Of a stretch of 61,670 nucleotides of DNA, positions 35,221-43,627 are shown one piece after another. The position numbers were made by a program, and so were the translations under genes. Location of the stretch: positions 1-61,670 of the forward strand of contig JABDAZ010000014.1 of the NCBI GenBank assembly GCA_013288945.1, read 5' to 3'. Source of the stretch: Bacteroidota bacterium. Lineage in GTDB: Bacteria > Bacteroidota > Bacteroidia > Chitinophagales > Chitinophagaceae. Position 1 is the stretch's first letter. The number at the start of each line of letters is the position of its first letter. Below the pieces are notes generated by a model, which had not been told where the DNA came from, did not search any database, and saw nothing but the letters and a program-made list of their open reading frames with translations.

Positions 35221-36582
35221 ATGGATATAAAAAATAATATTCTCGAAACGATCGGGCACACGCCATTAATAAGATTAAATAAAATCACGAAGAGTTTGCC
35301 TTGCACTGTGCTTGCAAAAGTGGAATATTTTAATCCCGGAAATTCCATTAAAGATCGCATGGCATTAAAGATGCTTGAGGTCGCAGAAAAAGAAGGAAAG
35401 ATAAAACCTGGCGGAACTATTATTGAAGGCACCAGCGGCAACACCGGCATGGGCCTGGCTTTGGCGGCTTGCGTAAAAGGTTACAAATGTATTTTTACAA
35501 CAACTGATAAACAATCAAAAGAGAAAGCTGATATATTAAAAGCAGTTGGCGCAGAAGTAATTGTTTGCCCGACAAATGTTGAACCGGAAGATCCGCGCTC
35601 GTACTATTCTGTATCAAAAAGATTGGCGACTGAAGTTCCAAATTCATGGTACGTTAATCAATATGATAATCTCGCAAATCGCGAAGCGCATTATGAACAA
35701 ACAGGACCTGAAATTTGGGAACAAACTGATGGAAAAATTACGCACCTCGTTGTTGCCACAGGAACCGGCGGAACAATTGTTGGTACAGGAAAATTTTTGA
35801 AAGAAAAAAATCCAAATATTAAAGTGTGGGCAATTGATAGTTATGGTTCATTATTAAAAAAATATTTTGAAACCGGCGAGCTTGATCAGAAAGAAGTGTA
35901 TCCATACATCAGCGAAGGTTTTGGTGAAGATTTTGTTCCGGAAAATTATGATATGAGTGTGATTGATCAATTTGAAAAGGTAACGGATAAAGATGGAGCA
36001 ATCATGGCACGAAGGATTGCAAAAGAAGAAGGTTTGTTCTGCGGATACAGCGCTGGCAGCTGTTTGCAGGGAATGATGCAATTAAAAAATCAATTAAAAA
36101 AAGATGATGTTGTCGTTTGCATATTTCATGATCATGGCAGCCGATATGTTGCAAAAATTTATAATGATCAATGGATGATGGAGCGCGGGTTTTTGGATGT
36201 AAAAACTTTTAAAGACATCGTTAATGGCCGTGGCGCAAAAAAATTAGTAACCATTAATGCAGACAAAACTGTTGCAGAAGCAGTTGATTTAATGCAAAAA
36301 TATAATATCGAAAATTTGCCTGTTATTAATAACGGAAATGTTGTTGGCGCCATAAGCGAAAGTGGTTTGTTCAGCAAAATGATGAGTAACGGGCAGGATA
36401 TAAAAAATAAAAAAATTGATGAAGTAAAAGAAGCTGCATACCCAATTGTTTCTTTCGACACGCCGCTGGAAAGATTGAGCAGTTTGATATCAAAAGAAAA
36501 TGGCGCCGTGCTTGCAAAAGACGACAGCGGCAATTACCACATCGTAACAAAATATGATGTGCTGCAATCTTTAGGCAATTAA
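35221..36582 (+). CDS. Cystathionine beta-synthase (PLP domain plus two CBS domains)
   Basis: Condenses serine (or O-acetylserine) with homocysteine, or makes cysteine. The ATG at 35221 gives the standard start ILETIGHTPLIRLNKI; a frame seven codons longer has no support and would overlap the -7 box. The PLP Lys is in NPGNSIKDRMALKM near residue 41, the phosphate loop is GTSGNTGMGLALA near 71, and VATGTGGTIVGTG lies near 180. The C-terminal 120 residues form a CBS-domain pair (VTINADKTVAEAVDLMQKYNI near 344), the layout of eukaryotic-type CBS rather than plain CysK. Adenosyl ligand sensing by the CBS pair is family knowledge and untested here. Confidence 0.93.
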   Translation: MDIKNNILETIGHTPLIRLNKITKSLPCTVLAKVEYFNPGNSIKDRMALKMLEVAEKEGKIKPGGTIIEGTSGNTGMGLALAACVKGYKCIFTTTDKQSKEKADILKAVGAEVIVCPTNVEPEDPRSYYSVSKRLATEVPNSWYVNQYDNLANREAHYEQTGPEIWEQTDGKITHLVVATGTGGTIVGTGKFLKEKNPNIKVWAIDSYGSLLKKYFETGELDQKEVYPYISEGFGEDFVPENYDMSVIDQFEKVTDKDGAIMARRIAKEEGLFCGYSAGSCLQGMMQLKNQLKKDDVVVCIFHDHGSRYVAKIYNDQWMMERGFLDVKTFKDIVNGRGAKKLVTINADKTVAEAVDLMQKYNIENLPVINNGNVVGAISESGLFSKMMSNGQDIKNKKIDEVKEAAYPIVSFDTPLERLSSLISKENGAVLAKDDSGNYHIVTKYDVLQSLGN

Positions 36583-36604
36583 ATTTATTTTATAGTTATT
36601 AATA

Positions 36605-36632
36605 AAAAGCCACGCCAGCCGTGGCTTTTCTT
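36605..36632 (+). terminator. Terminator of the cystathionine synthase gene
   Basis: A perfect 10-bp stem (AAAAGCCACG at 36605-36614 with CGTGGCTTTT at 36620-36629) with a 5-nt loop; the T run is inside the stem end and short. Confidence 0.8.
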
Positions 36633-36754
36633 GTGCCGTATTTTTACTACCGCATAAAGAATTATTACGCAAAAAAATGTAAATGCTGTTCATAAAAAAT
36701 CGGGCAGAACCTCTATTGTGCAGCAACATGCGCGCATGTATTTTTGTATAGAAG

Positions 36755-37104
36755 TTGATTGATATAATAATCAATCAATCCAGTATCCCAAAAAATCCAA
36801 CACCCGAATCGTATCCAATATCCGTAGAAAAATAAGTTGTAATAAAATCCAGTATCAGTCAACTTCATTTTTTTAAATCCGTATTTTATAAAAATTTTCG
36901 TAGCCCGTAAATTTCGTCCTTACCTCTGAAACTCAATATCCGCAGCCTTTTTAACCCGATCGTATCTGCATAACAATGTATTTGCGAAATCCAGTAACCA
37001 AAGAAAAACCAATTCCGTAATCCATTATCCCTTCGAAAAGCCGCTACCATTAAACACCAGTACCCTCCTGCTGATTTTTTTTAAGAATAATATTCAGCAG
37101 GAGG
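36755..37104. other. Repeat-rich non-coding stretch, first part of a 1-kb gap
   Basis: No credible gene lies between 36583 and 37624. This part holds a perfect 9-bp hairpin (36755-36763 with 36770-36778), then degenerate ATCC-containing heptads to about 36830 and scattered further copies to about 37030. An 11-bp perfect hairpin follows (CCTCCTGCTGA at 37064-37074, its complement at 37094-37104). The sequence reads like an old, decayed array. Confidence 0.5.
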
Positions 37105-37155
37105 CAGCTACTGATTTTTCCGCAATCTTTCTTTTTATTTCCTTCACTTATTATT

Positions 37156-37206
37156 GTCCGATCTGTTTGTTCATTAATGATCATTTGTTGCGTCGCACAC
37201 TTGTAC
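37156..37206 (+). repeat. 52-bp dispersed intergenic element, copy 6
   Basis: Fifty-one bases ending GCGTCGCACACTTGTAC, the same core variant as copy 3. Part of its interior, TTAATGATCATTTGTT, is repeated directly just downstream near 37215-37230. It faces copy 7 in inverted orientation. Confidence 0.78.
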
Positions 37207-37366
37207 ATTTATTATTAATGATCATTTGTTTATGTTATTATAATATGTAAAAACTTGCATTATTTTTTTACTACAGAGAAGCACAAAGAAAAAAAAGAGA
37301 ACCTCTGAGAAACTCTTTTTACTCAGCGAAACTCCGCGGCCAAAAAAGTTGAATAAAGAATCCACT

Positions 37367-37417
37367 GTAAAAGAGTGCGACGCCAATGAAGCTGATTAAT
37401 GATTAAATGCTTAGTAC
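37367..37417 (-). repeat. 52-bp dispersed intergenic element, copy 7 (inverted to copy 6)
   Basis: Fifty-one bases on the minus strand, from GTACTAAGCATTT to GCGTCGCACTCTTTTAC (one change in the terminal CTTGTAC). A run of A on the plus strand (T on the minus) flanks its 5' end, as in copies 1 to 4. With copy 6 it brackets about 160 bases that hold only a CTACAGAGA-type fragment. Confidence 0.75.
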
Positions 37418-37487
37418 AAAAAAAGTTTACAGTTGGCAGATGACAGTTGACAGAAATTTTTTTAGTTTGATATATGAGATTAATACA

Positions 37488-37550
37488 TTTTTACTTTTTA
37501 ATTTTTACTTTTTAATTTTTACTTTTTACTTTTTACTTTTTACTTTTTAT
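37488..37550 (+). repeat. Heptad repeat TTTTTAC x9
   Basis: Nine units of TTTTTAC / TTTTTAA in exact 7-nt register. It is followed at about 37571-37620 by 8-nt units of ATTTTCAA type reaching the ATG of the next gene. AGTTGGC / AGTTGAC-type heptads lie just before it (37430-37452). Confidence 0.75.
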
Positions 37551-37624
37551 TTATTTGTTCATTCCGCCATTTTCATATTTTCACATTTGCACATTATCAA
37601 ATCATCAAATTTTCAAATTAAGAA

Positions 37625-38731
37625 ATGAGTTTTTCGGAAGAGCAAAAAATGTTTAATCCTGGTGAAGCAAATAAGCCTTCGCGCAAAAAACCGATTTTTC
37701 AGGTTAATGATTTGTTGCGTGGTTATTTAAAAAACCATGGCCGCGAAGTGAAGCTGCCAGTGAGTTACAGGGATTTGTTTCATTTTACTTCTTCCGTTCC
37801 GTTGAAAGATAAAAATGGAAATGACAGTTTGTGGGAAACAGTTGTTTATGATTTGCGGCACTGGGATTTTATTCGTGATGGCCTGGTAAAAATGTATGCG
37901 ATTTTAAAAACAGAAGGCGATTTAAGTTTTACAAATCATTTGGATGTTGCTCGAATTGATTTTTGCAGTTTTGCAAATTCAAATCCATTTCGCATCCGTA
38001 TCGTTAATAAATTTAATGACAACTACGATCATTATTATGTGAAGCAAGCCGACGCTTCGCGCATTTATGGATTAGAGCTTGAACATTTGCTTTCGCCAAA
38101 CCGCATTACTTATTTAACGCACGTTAATACATTGGTTGAAGAACATATTCCGGGAATTCCCGGCGATTTGTTTATTCAAAATTATTTTAATGATCCGCAA
38201 ACAAATAAAATACGTTTGGCAAAAGAGTTTGTAAAATTTAATGAACGTTGTTTTGTAAGATTGCTCGGCGACATGCGTTCATATAATTTTGTTGTTGAAA
38301 TGACGCCGGACATTGAAGATTTTCAATATAGAATTCGCGCAATAGATTTTGATCAGCAAAGTTATGAAGGCCGCCGAAACCTTTACCTGCCGCAGTTCTT
38401 CAAAGAAAATTTAGCATTCGTGGATTTATCTTTAAAATATTTAAACAAAGATTCCATCAATCAATATCAAACAGAAGAAAGAACAATGATGGCTTTTCGC
38501 GTTGCTTCATCACGTTTTCGTTTAATGGATTTATTAAACATCATGGCGAAAGATAAAATCTCTACACCAGAAAAATTATTGCAATTAAAAACAGAACTAT
38601 CAACGTATTTCAAAGCACCCATCTTTAATAAATCAACGTCGATGGGACAATTGGTAAAACGCCAATTGAAACAAACGCTGCAAAAAAATTTAATGCTCAT
38701 ACAAAAGAATTTGGCGAAGTCGGAAGACTAA
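37625..38731 (+). CDS. Protein of unknown function with possible kinase-like fold
   Basis: Not securely recognised. A 368-residue soluble protein. The middle has LGDMRSYNFVVEM (about residues 213-225) and, about 20 residues later, IRAIDFDQQSY. Their spacing resembles the catalytic loop (D..N) and Mg-binding Asp of protein/aminoglycoside-kinase-like folds, and VEEHIPGIPGDLF near 175 resembles a hinge. A clear glycine loop or Lys of the N lobe was not identified, so activity is doubtful. A Lys/Gln-rich C terminus (VKRQLKQTLQKN) follows. It is monocistronic, surrounded on both sides by repeat tracts. Confidence 0.6.
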   Translation: MSFSEEQKMFNPGEANKPSRKKPIFQVNDLLRGYLKNHGREVKLPVSYRDLFHFTSSVPLKDKNGNDSLWETVVYDLRHWDFIRDGLVKMYAILKTEGDLSFTNHLDVARIDFCSFANSNPFRIRIVNKFNDNYDHYYVKQADASRIYGLELEHLLSPNRITYLTHVNTLVEEHIPGIPGDLFIQNYFNDPQTNKIRLAKEFVKFNERCFVRLLGDMRSYNFVVEMTPDIEDFQYRIRAIDFDQQSYEGRRNLYLPQFFKENLAFVDLSLKYLNKDSINQYQTEERTMMAFRVASSRFRLMDLLNIMAKDKISTPEKLLQLKTELSTYFKAPIFNKSTSMGQLVKRQLKQTLQKNLMLIQKNLAKSED

Positions 38732-38740
38732 TCTATATAC

Positions 38741-38886
38741 GATGTCTGATGTCGGATGTATGATTTGTGATTTGTGATTTAATATTAATAATTCTGATCT
38801 TGCAAAAAAATATCAAAGCTAACAGCTAACAGCTAACAGCTAACAGCTAACAGCTAACAACTAACAGCTAACAGCTAACAGCTAAC
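38741..38886. repeat. Inverted heptad arms with a 10-unit AGCTAAC array
   Basis: Left arm 38741-38782 has six units in 7-nt register (GATGTCT, GATGTCG, GATGTAT, GATTTGT, GATTTGT, GATTTAA). Right arm 38817-38886 is ten nearly perfect AGCTAAC units (one AACTAAC). The fba ATG is 80 bases downstream. The array is long and regular enough to change length by slippage. Confidence 0.8.
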
Positions 38887-38966
38887 ACCGTACATCCCAC
38901 ATCAAACTGCCATTTCAAAAATCCACTGTATATTTACGCTTCTAAAAACCAAAACAATATCAAACA

Positions 38967-40037
38967 ATGAGCAAATACAAACCTGGTGTATTATTCGGCA
39001 AAGAATTAGAAGCACTTTATAATGATGCAAAAGACAATGAATTTGCACTGCCCGCTGTTAATGTAATTGGTACCGATACAGTGAATGCGGTTTTAGAAAC
39101 TGCTGCAAAAGTTAATTCTCCTGTTATCATTCAATTTAGCAATGGCGGCGCGCAATTTATGGCGGGCAAAGGAATGCCGAATGATAAATTGCAGGCTAAT
39201 ATTTCCGGCGGTATTTCTGGCGCGTTGCATGTGCATAATGTCGCAAAACATTATGGCGTGCCTGTTATTTTACATACCGACCATGCAGCAAAAAAGTGGT
39301 TGCCATGGGTTAGTGGTTTGATAGATGCTGGCGAACAATTTTATAAAGAAAAAGGCCAGCCATTATATAGCTCACACATGCTGGATTTGTCGGAAGAACC
39401 GATTGAAGAAAACATCCATACGTCAGTAGAATTTTTTAAACGCATGCAACCACTTGGCATGGCGATTGAAATTGAACTCGGCGTAACTGGCGGTGAAGAA
39501 GATGGCGTTGATAACAGCGGCGTTGAAAATGATAAATTATATACGCAACCACAGCATGTTGCTTTTGCATATACTGAGTTGAGTAAAGTTGGAAAATTAT
39601 TTAGTGTTGCTGCTGCTTTCGGAAATGTGCATGGCGTTTATAGTCCGGGTAATGTGGAACTGCGCCCGGTGATTTTAAAAAACAGCCAGGATTATATTGC
39701 AACAGAATTAAAGACTGCCAATAAAAAACCGGTGTACTTTGTATTCCACGGTGGTAGCGGTTCTCCGCAGAATCAAATTCGCGAAGCGATTGGTTATGGC
39801 GCTATTAAAATGAATATTGATACCGATATGCAGTGGGCTTTTTGGGAAGGCATTTTGGGTTTCTACCAAAAAAATGAAGCTTATTTACAAGGCCAGTTGG
39901 GCAATCCGGAAGGCGCTGGCAAACCAAATAAAAAATATTATGACCCACGCGTTTGGTTGCGTAAGGGACAGGAAAATTTTATTAAAAGATTGGAAGTTGC
40001 TTTTGAAGATTTGAATTGCATTAATAGAAATGCTTAA
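38967..40037 (+). CDS. fbaA: Class II fructose-bisphosphate aldolase
   Basis: Zinc-dependent glycolytic/gluconeogenic aldolase of the E. coli FbaA (type IIA) kind. Visible: VILHTDHAAKKWLPW near residue 105-119 with the zinc His and catalytic Asp, HMLDLSEEP near 143, GNVHGVYSPGNVEL near 219 (second zinc His), VFHGGSGSPQNQIREA near 257 (third zinc His and phosphate site), and MNIDTDMQW near 283. The 356-residue length is standard. A class I aldolase is encoded 2.4 kb away. Confidence 0.97.
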   Translation: MSKYKPGVLFGKELEALYNDAKDNEFALPAVNVIGTDTVNAVLETAAKVNSPVIIQFSNGGAQFMAGKGMPNDKLQANISGGISGALHVHNVAKHYGVPVILHTDHAAKKWLPWVSGLIDAGEQFYKEKGQPLYSSHMLDLSEEPIEENIHTSVEFFKRMQPLGMAIEIELGVTGGEEDGVDNSGVENDKLYTQPQHVAFAYTELSKVGKLFSVAAAFGNVHGVYSPGNVELRPVILKNSQDYIATELKTANKKPVYFVFHGGSGSPQNQIREAIGYGAIKMNIDTDMQWAFWEGILGFYQKNEAYLQGQLGNPEGAGKPNKKYYDPRVWLRKGQENFIKRLEVAFEDLNCINRNA

Positions 40038-40061
40038 TAAAATAAAAAGTAAATAAAAATT

Positions 40062-40097
40062 AAAACCGCTTCGAAACATTGAAGCGGTTTTTGTTTT
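40062..40097 (+). terminator. Terminator of fbaA
   Basis: A perfect 11-bp stem (AAAACCGCTTC at 40062-40072 with GAAGCGGTTTT at 40081-40091) is followed by TGTTTTTG. Confidence 0.9.
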
Positions 40098-40211
40098 TGT
40101 TATTAATAACAAAAATTTCATTTTATAAATTATTATTGCCATTACATTTCGTTAACGCATTTAATTGCTCCTAAAAAATATGAATAATTAAATTGCAGTA
40201 AATAAAAGCTT

Positions 40212-40991
40212 ATGCATAAGATTTTTTTTGTTTCGTTATTAATAATAATTTCTATTTCTATAAATAGTTGTTCTCCAAAACTCGCTCCTGCAGCGCGTTT
40301 CCAGCAGTCGGCAATTGTAGCTGATGGAAACACAAATGATTGGAGCATGCCATTGCCTTTTACCAACGATCATTATACTTATCATTATAACATAACAAAT
40401 GATGATAAAAATATTTACATCGTTATCATATCAAAAGATTATTTGACGCAGATAAGAATGCTGCGATCTGGCATTACCGTTTATTTTGATCCGACAGGAG
40501 AAAAAAATAAAAACATCAGCCTTTTTTTTCCATTGAGAAAACCTGATGATCCTTCAACTCATTATAAAAATGAGAACCAGCTTTCAAGTGCCGACCAAAA
40601 AAATGAAATGAACCAGTTGCTTTTGCAATCGGATTATTATGGAACTGCCGGATTTATTAATATGGAAAATGGCCAGTTCAATATAAAAAATGAAAACCAT
40701 ACAGTGCAGGTTGCATTAAAATTAAACGACAGCTTGCTTGTGTATGAAGCCATTATTCCTTTAAGAAATTTGGTTGAAGAACTGAATGAAAAAGAATACA
40801 AAAAGAATTTCAGCATTTGCGTTGCGCTTAATAATGTTCCCAACCAGCCGGATGAAAGTTTTGCACCATCGCATTCAAATTATAATGGCATCCATTTAAG
40901 CGGAACAAACACACGCATTGGTGGGCCGAAAAAAAATACAGAGACAAAAGAAGAAGATAGCTGGTACCAGTTTCACTTGGTAAATAAATAA
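40212..40991 (+). CDS. Lipoprotein with a sugar-binding (CBM9/DOMON-like) domain
   Basis: Lipoprotein signal with lipobox (IISISINSCSPK, Cys near residue 20). The body begins with IVADGNTNDWS, the typical opening of carbohydrate-binding module family 9-like domains, and continues as a beta sandwich (YHYNITNDDKNIYIVIISKD). No catalytic motif. It is likely exposed at the periplasmic or outer face. Ligand unknown. A single gene; weak confidence in the domain assignment, good confidence in lipidation. Confidence 0.72.
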   Translation: MHKIFFVSLLIIISISINSCSPKLAPAARFQQSAIVADGNTNDWSMPLPFTNDHYTYHYNITNDDKNIYIVIISKDYLTQIRMLRSGITVYFDPTGEKNKNISLFFPLRKPDDPSTHYKNENQLSSADQKNEMNQLLLQSDYYGTAGFINMENGQFNIKNENHTVQVALKLNDSLLVYEAIIPLRNLVEELNEKEYKKNFSICVALNNVPNQPDESFAPSHSNYNGIHLSGTNTRIGGPKKNTETKEEDSWYQFHLVNK

Positions 40992-41037
40992 AATTTTATT
41001 TTTTATACTCATTAATAAAAGTTGCTGGTGTAAAATT

Positions 41038-42285
41038 TTATTCATGATTTTCGCTGGCAGATTTTATTCTTTTCAAATAATCTTTTGTACTGTTTTCATA
41101 AATACCAACGCGGTGCATTCTCACCAAATCCGCGGTAGATTTATTTGGATCAGCAACTTGTAAAAATATTTTTTGTGAAGGCAATGCTGGCATGTGACAA
41201 TCAATACAATTATCTTTCAACACCAATCCTTTTGTATTTGAAACAGTGCATGTATTATGCGAAGCCGTGTTGTGGCAAGTCATACATCTTTCAGAAAATA
41301 ATTTTGGGTTGTTTGATTCTTTCACATGCACATTATGGCAAGATGAACAATCCATTTGCGGGCTGTTAATAAAACATTTGCTCGACGTAAGCAAACCATA
41401 TTGGTTGCCATGCACATCAAGCGATGACGCTGTGTCTGAACTATAATTTGCGGTAGAAAAGTCATCAAGCTTGTCTCCCACTTTAAAAGAAAATGCAGGT
41501 TGAATTTCTTTTCTAAAACCAGAATGGCAAAGTGCACAAGCATCAAGCCGCTGTTGCCTGTTCATTAATTTTGCATTAATAATAAACTGCGCTTTCTTTT
41601 CGTCTGGATGTTGTTTATGAAAATCAACATGCTGAGATGCAGGCCCATGGCACCTTTCGCAATCAACGCCATAAATAATTTTTTGTTTATCAAACAGTGG
41701 ATCATTTTTGGTTTCATTATTTATTGTTGCATACGTTCCATGGCATTCTATACATTCACCTGTAATTCTTCTATTAAAACGAATATAATTTGTTGGATAA
41801 CCGGGACTATTGCACCAACTATTTAGCGGCGTATAATAAGAAACCGGAAGTTGAAATAATCTGCCGCTATCAAAATATAAATATGTTTGCCCTTTGCCGC
41901 CGGAACCAATTACAATATCAAAAGGCTCGGTTTGATAAGCAATGCCATTAATAAATGCAGTTTGAAAAAAACTATCGTTATCATTATCCAAAACAACCTC
42001 CATAAATTTATTATACACAAAATGATTTTTGCCTGCATCAAAACTTCCCTTAATAAAATCTTTTGTTGCTATGTGTGAAGTAAGATAATGCGCCGTTTTA
42101 ATGTGGCTTTCATAAATATCTTTATGGCAACTTTTGCAGGATTCAGATCCGATAAAAGTATTTTCCGTCTTAATATTTTTATTAATCTCACTGCGTTGAT
42201 TAAATGAAGTACTCATTACATTGCCGAGATAAATCAAGGCAAGAATTATGATGGTAACGAGATTATATTTTTTTATTCTTTTCAA
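41038..42285 (-). CDS. Seven-heme c-type cytochrome
   Basis: Exported multiheme cytochrome. The N-terminal segment (about residues 8-25) is a signal or anchor. Seven CxxCH heme sites are seen: CKSCH, CIECH, CERCH, CALCH, CSSCH, CMTCH and CIDCH. The first region (GSESCKSCHKDIYESHIKTAHY) is like cytochrome c554/NapC-related domains. Extra His residues between sites could be distal ligands. No partner oxidoreductase, NrfA or quinol-oxidising gene is adjacent, so the electron donor and acceptor cannot be told. Confidence 0.9.
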   Translation of the reverse strand: MKRIKKYNLVTIIILALIYLGNVMSTSFNQRSEINKNIKTENTFIGSESCKSCHKDIYESHIKTAHYLTSHIATKDFIKGSFDAGKNHFVYNKFMEVVLDNDNDSFFQTAFINGIAYQTEPFDIVIGSGGKGQTYLYFDSGRLFQLPVSYYTPLNSWCNSPGYPTNYIRFNRRITGECIECHGTYATINNETKNDPLFDKQKIIYGVDCERCHGPASQHVDFHKQHPDEKKAQFIINAKLMNRQQRLDACALCHSGFRKEIQPAFSFKVGDKLDDFSTANYSSDTASSLDVHGNQYGLLTSSKCFINSPQMDCSSCHNVHVKESNNPKLFSERCMTCHNTASHNTCTVSNTKGLVLKDNCIDCHMPALPSQKIFLQVADPNKSTADLVRMHRVGIYENSTKDYLKRIKSASENHE

Positions 42286-42423
42286 AAAAAATGCACTTAA
42301 AATTTTAACCCGAAAAAAATATAAAGAAAAAAAATATTAATAGTTAGATTATTAATACTGTGAATTTACAAAACTTAGGCGCATAGTTTGATATAATGAT
42401 AACTGTTGCGCAGTTAAATAAAC

Positions 42424-42452
42424 TTTTGCGTTTATTCAACTGTTTATCTTTG
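42424..42452 (+). promoter_or_regulatory. Bacteroidetes-type promoter of fbaB
   Basis: TATCTTTG (42445-42452) fits TAnnTTTG; TTTTG (42424-42428) lies 16 bases upstream. The ATG at 42472 is 19 bases after the box, giving a leader of about 13 bases. Confidence 0.55.
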
Positions 42453-42471
42453 TACAGAAAAAAATTTTGCT

Positions 42472-43527
42472 ATGGCATCAAAAAAAATAGTTGATATATT
42501 AGGAGATAAAGCCGCGTATTTGCTGGATCATAAAGCGATTGTTGATAAATCTATACTCACATTACCATCGCCAAACCATGTGGAAGAAGTTTGGATGAAC
42601 AGTAACCGAAACAATCGTGTGCTTCGCAGTTTGCAAACTTTACACAATCATGGCCGCCTTGCAGGAACTGGGCATTGCTCTATCCTTCCGGTTGACCAGG
42701 GCGTTGAACACAGCGCTGGTGCTTCATTTGCGCCGAATCCGATGTATTTTGATCCTGAAAATATTATCAAGCTTGCTATTGAAGCTGGCTGCAATGCAGT
42801 CGCATCAACATTTGGCGTACTTGGATTAATGAGTAGAAAATATGCACACCGGATTCCTTTTATTGTGAAAATAAACCACAACCAGTTATTAACGTATCCG
42901 AACGTTTTTGATCAAACAATTTTTGGAACGGTGAAGAGTGCTTATGATATGGGCGCAGTTGCAGTTGGCGCAACCATTTATTGGGGCAGTGAAGAAAGTA
43001 ACCGCCAACTTAAAGAAATTGCTGAAGCATTTGAGCAAGCGCATGAATTGGGAATGGCAACTGTATTGTGGTGTTATTTGCGCAACAATGCGTTTGTTGT
43101 TGATGGCAAAGACTATCACACTTCGGCTGATTTAACCGGGCAGGCCAATCATCTTGGTGTTACAATTCAAGCCGATATTATCAAACAAAAATTACCAACA
43201 AACAATGGCGGTTATAATGCAATAAAGTTTGGCAAAACATCGCCGTTGGTTTATTCAAAATTAACAACAGATCATCCGATTGATTTGTGCCGTTACCAGG
43301 TTTTAAACTGTTATAGCGGAAAAATTGGATTAATAAATAGTGGTGGTGAAAGTAAAGGCGCATCTGATAAACAGGAAGCAGTTGTTACAGCAGTTGTTAA
43401 TAAACGTGCCGGCGGAATGGGATTGATAGTCGGCCGAAAAGCTTTCCAGCGGCCATTTGCAGAAGGCGTTGAATTGATTAATGATATTCAAGATGTTTAT
43501 TTGGATGAAGAAATTACTGTGGCTTAA
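42472..43527 (+). CDS. fbaB: Class I fructose-bisphosphate aldolase (DhnA/FbaB type)
   Basis: Schiff-base aldolase of the archaeal/E. coli DhnA type. Features: [20 protein letters not shown] near residue 64-83 (in part [12 protein letters not shown]), VKINHNQLL near 133, [16 protein letters not shown] near 162, the Schiff-base Lys in [16 protein letters not shown] near 250, and [12 protein letters not shown] (phosphate site) near 285. The 351-residue length is typical. It is independent of zinc, so complementary to the class II enzyme encoded nearby. It is divergent from the cytochrome gene. Confidence 0.95.
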   Translation: MASKKIVDILGDKAAYLLDHKAIVDKSILTLPSPNHVEEVWMNSNRNNRVLRSLQTLHNHGRLAGTGHCSILPVDQGVEHSAGASFAPNPMYFDPENIIKLAIEAGCNAVASTFGVLGLMSRKYAHRIPFIVKINHNQLLTYPNVFDQTIFGTVKSAYDMGAVAVGATIYWGSEESNRQLKEIAEAFEQAHELGMATVLWCYLRNNAFVVDGKDYHTSADLTGQANHLGVTIQADIIKQKLPTNNGGYNAIKFGKTSPLVYSKLTTDHPIDLCRYQVLNCYSGKIGLINSGGESKGASDKQEAVVTAVVNKRAGGMGLIVGRKAFQRPFAEGVELINDIQDVYLDEEITVA

Positions 43528-43627
43528 TTGATAATGGATAATTTTTTAATGGCTAATTGAATGTGTTTTTTCCGGCGTTAAAATTTTTATTAATGTTCCG
43601 AAAATTCAATTCGCATTTTTATTATTA

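Noticed and set aside
37407..37628. 73-codon frame before the kinase-like gene
   Set aside because: Its protein is a Phe/Tyr/Leu-rich translation of the TTTTTAC and ATTTTCA repeats. It resembles a leader peptide at first sight but has no terminator structure and follows the repeat period.
38817..38886. CRISPR-like array
   Set aside because: The units are 7-nt tandem repeats without spacers, and no cas gene is present.
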